Below, in pieces: positions 62,722-64,000 of a DNA stretch of 64,000 bases. Source of the DNA: Dethiosulfovibrio russensis (GTDB lineage Bacteria > Synergistota > Synergistia > Synergistales > Dethiosulfovibrionaceae); the NCBI RefSeq assembly GCF_021568855.1, contig NZ_JAKGUG010000009.1, positions 37,326 through 101,325 on the forward strand, read 5' to 3'. Position 1 is the first letter of the stretch; the number at the start of each line of letters is the position of its first letter. A model generated the notes under the pieces. It ran no database searches, was not told the DNA's origin, and worked only from the letters and a program-made list of their open reading frames with translations. A program made the translations under genes and the position numbers.

Positions 62722-63246
62722 CTATTCCTTGCCTTCGTCCTCTACAAGTCCCTCAATCTGGAAAAGAGCGGGAAGATCCAGAAGAACTATCAGACGACCG
62801 TCCTCCATCTTTGCGACTCCCCTCATGAACTCCTGATCCACAGCGGAATCGAGATCGGAAACCTGCTCGATCTGAGACTCGTAAATCGTGTTGACCTCTT
62901 TGACGTCGTCCACCAATATGCCGAACAAAACGTCCGAGTATTCGACCACTATTATCCTGGACTCGGAGGTCTCCTCGTTGGAGCCTTCCCCGATGCGCAT
63001 GGATATATCCAAGACCGGCACGATGGTCCCTCTTAGGTTGATAACTCCCTTGATATGAGACGGAGCGTTGGGAACCCTGGTGACGATGGGAGGGACCCTG
63101 ACGATCTCCCTGATATCCTGGACATCCAGACCGAAATTCTCCTCGTTCAATCCAAAGACCAGGATTATCTTTTCCTCTCCTTTATTGATACCCTCTGCGT
63201 ACATATCCGCTTCGTTGATCTTCTGCTTCTCCTGAGTTGGGCTCAT
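62722..63246 (-). CDS. cheW: CheW-like chemotaxis coupling protein
   Basis: 174 residues, one CheW domain: IILVFGLNEENFGLDVQDIREIVRV, then IKGVINLRGTIVPVLDISMR (the CheW hallmark), GILVDDVKEV. N-terminal extension of about 25 acidic residues. No cheA or mcp gene adjoins it, so it is an orphan coupling protein in an operon with phosphoesterases. Confidence 0.92.
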   Translation of the reverse strand: MSPTQEKQKINEADMYAEGINKGEEKIILVFGLNEENFGLDVQDIREIVRVPPIVTRVPNAPSHIKGVINLRGTIVPVLDISMRIGEGSNEETSESRIIVVEYSDVLFGILVDDVKEVNTIYESQIEQVSDLDSAVDQEFMRGVAKMEDGRLIVLLDLPALFQIEGLVEDEGKE

Positions 63247-63284
63247 TTAACAGGACCTCCTCTGACAACCTATATAGATCCATA

Positions 63285-63809
63285 TTACCATCTTTCCCTG
63301 TATAGCTGTAAACCCTCCAGAGTGACGATCTCTATATCGTCCTCGCTCACTATCGCAAAGCTTGCCGGATCCCTCCCTCTCGGGGCACTAGCCGATCCGG
63401 GGTTCAGGTAGACTATGCCGTCCTCCCTGACCAAAGAGGCAACGTGAGTATGCCCCGTCACCACCATCGAAGGTCGACACCTCCTGGAGAGATCTCTCAG
63501 CTCGGAAAATCGATGTCCGTGTCCCATGAGGATAAATCGATCCTTCCAAAACAGGGAGACATAAGGAGACGAAATCGGCCACGCCAGAAGATTCTGATCG
63601 CAATCCCTGTCACAGTTTCCGCGAGAGATCATGACGGGAACCTGAGAAAGGCTCATCTCCTCCGCGAGATGGCGACTGGCCAAAGTCTCGGGATGGGTGA
63701 GGATATCGCCGCAATGCAACACCAACTCCACCTTGCCCCAAAGAGAGGAGGCTTTCTGCCAGGAGTGAAGATCACCGTGGGTATCCGATATTATGCCTAT
63801 CTTGGCCAT
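63285..63809 (-). CDS. YfcE/MJ0936 family metallophosphoesterase
   Basis: 174 residues. Calcineurin-like metal motifs: GIISDTHGD (5-13), LHCGDI, SRGNCDRD, GHGHR, TGHTH. Phosphodiesterase of unknown physiological substrate. First gene of yfcE-cheW-PHP. In Bacillus its homologue ysnB follows rph-ysnA; here it is about 6 kb upstream of rdgB. Confidence 0.92.
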   Translation of the reverse strand: MAKIGIISDTHGDLHSWQKASSLWGKVELVLHCGDILTHPETLASRHLAEEMSLSQVPVMISRGNCDRDCDQNLLAWPISSPYVSLFWKDRFILMGHGHRFSELRDLSRRCRPSMVVTGHTHVASLVREDGIVYLNPGSASAPRGRDPASFAIVSEDDIEIVTLEGLQLYRERW

Positions 63810-63876
63810 CTGTATCCACCTCCTTATCCGCTTTATTCTAACGGAAGAAAGCCCATCTAGGAAGCGTGATAACGCG

Positions 63877-63912
63877 ACCAGCCCCGACCATCGGAAGATG
63901 ATCGGGGCTGGT
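63877..63912 (-). terminator. Hairpin at the end of the rRNA operon
   Basis: Minus strand ACCAGCCCCGATCAT, 6-nt loop, ATGGTCGGGGCTGGT (15 bp, one G-U), about 20 bp after the 5S 3' end. No long U-run follows, but position and strength fit an rRNA terminator. Confidence 0.7.
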
Positions 63913-63934
63913 AGTTGAAAAAAAGGAAAAGACT

Positions 63935-64000
63935 CTTGGCAGCGACCTACTCTCCCACGAAGCGAATCGCAGTACCATCGGCGCTGGAGGGCTTAACTGC
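63935..64000 (-). rRNA. 5S ribosomal RNA, 3' part (5' part outside window)
   Basis: The minus strand reads GCAGTTAAGCCCTCCAGCGCC, then GATGGTACTGC and GTGGGAGAGTAGGTCGCTGCC, all conserved 5S blocks. About 66 nt of some 117 are present. An rRNA operon on the minus strand therefore lies to the right. Confidence 0.96.

Overview
The window looks like a chromosomal segment of a diderm anaerobe, most likely a member of Synergistota (Dethiosulfovibrio-like). That is inference from gene content and order: a large Mrp/Mbh-like cation antiporter cluster, TolC without an adjacent efflux pump, GerMN-rph-rdgB order without other spore genes, a DUF5320 protein, and many aminoacid-related enzymes. No database search was possible. 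About 65 protein genes, 11 tRNA genes and the 3' end of a 5S rRNA are visible. Coding density is high and almost all genes lie on the minus strand. No transposon, prophage, CRISPR array or other clear sign of recent transfer was seen.

Layout. 1-5.9 kb: a polyphosphate block (ppx/gppA, CHAD protein, ppk1; divergent polyphosphate:AMP phosphotransferase). 6-13.9 kb: a secreted protein, a FabH-like ketoacyl synthase, a DUF1846 protein, an orphan glycine-betaine binding protein, and serA-serC-DUF1015. 14-18.6 kb: an overlapping signalling operon (iron alcohol dehydrogenase, PAS histidine kinase, receiver, receiver-GGDEF-EAL). 18.7-25.7 kb: a Gly/Arg-rich DUF5320 gene with a consensus promoter and a Fur-like box, and a nine-gene Mrp/Mbh-like operon carrying three MnhD-type subunits. 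25.9-31.4 kb: CCA-adding enzyme, an unrecognised 46-residue protein, tRNA-Asn, and two tandem paralogues related to the PEP-synthase nucleotide-binding half. 31.5-36.4 kb: thiol peroxidase, RarD, thioesterase, cupin, MsrB-MsrA fusion and class II photolyase. 36.5-42.9 kb: a GAF-type protein, a FapA-like protein, aspartate racemase, a cluster of six tRNAs, an amidohydrolase and a rhodanese.

43-48.5 kb is the classic translation block, transcribed on the minus strand: tRNA-Thr, -Tyr, -Thr, tuf, rpmG, tRNA-Trp, secE, nusG, rplK, rplA, rplJ, rplL. A strong terminator hairpin sits directly before rplJ and looks like an attenuator. 48.5-54.3 kb: TolC, MgtE, a membrane diguanylate cyclase, and rplM-rpsI. 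54.5-63.8 kb: a housekeeping and envelope operon (threonine aldolase, PmbA, amidase, GerMN protein, RNase PH, RdgB, SecG, NAPRTase) preceded by yfcE-cheW-PHP. The window ends in the 3' part of a 5S rRNA.

The most interesting items are the Fur-box/DUF5320 unit, the rplJ attenuator with a possible competing helix, the tandem PPDK_N-only proteins, the three-MnhD antiporter cluster, and the operon coupling an alcohol dehydrogenase to a two-component/c-di-GMP module.
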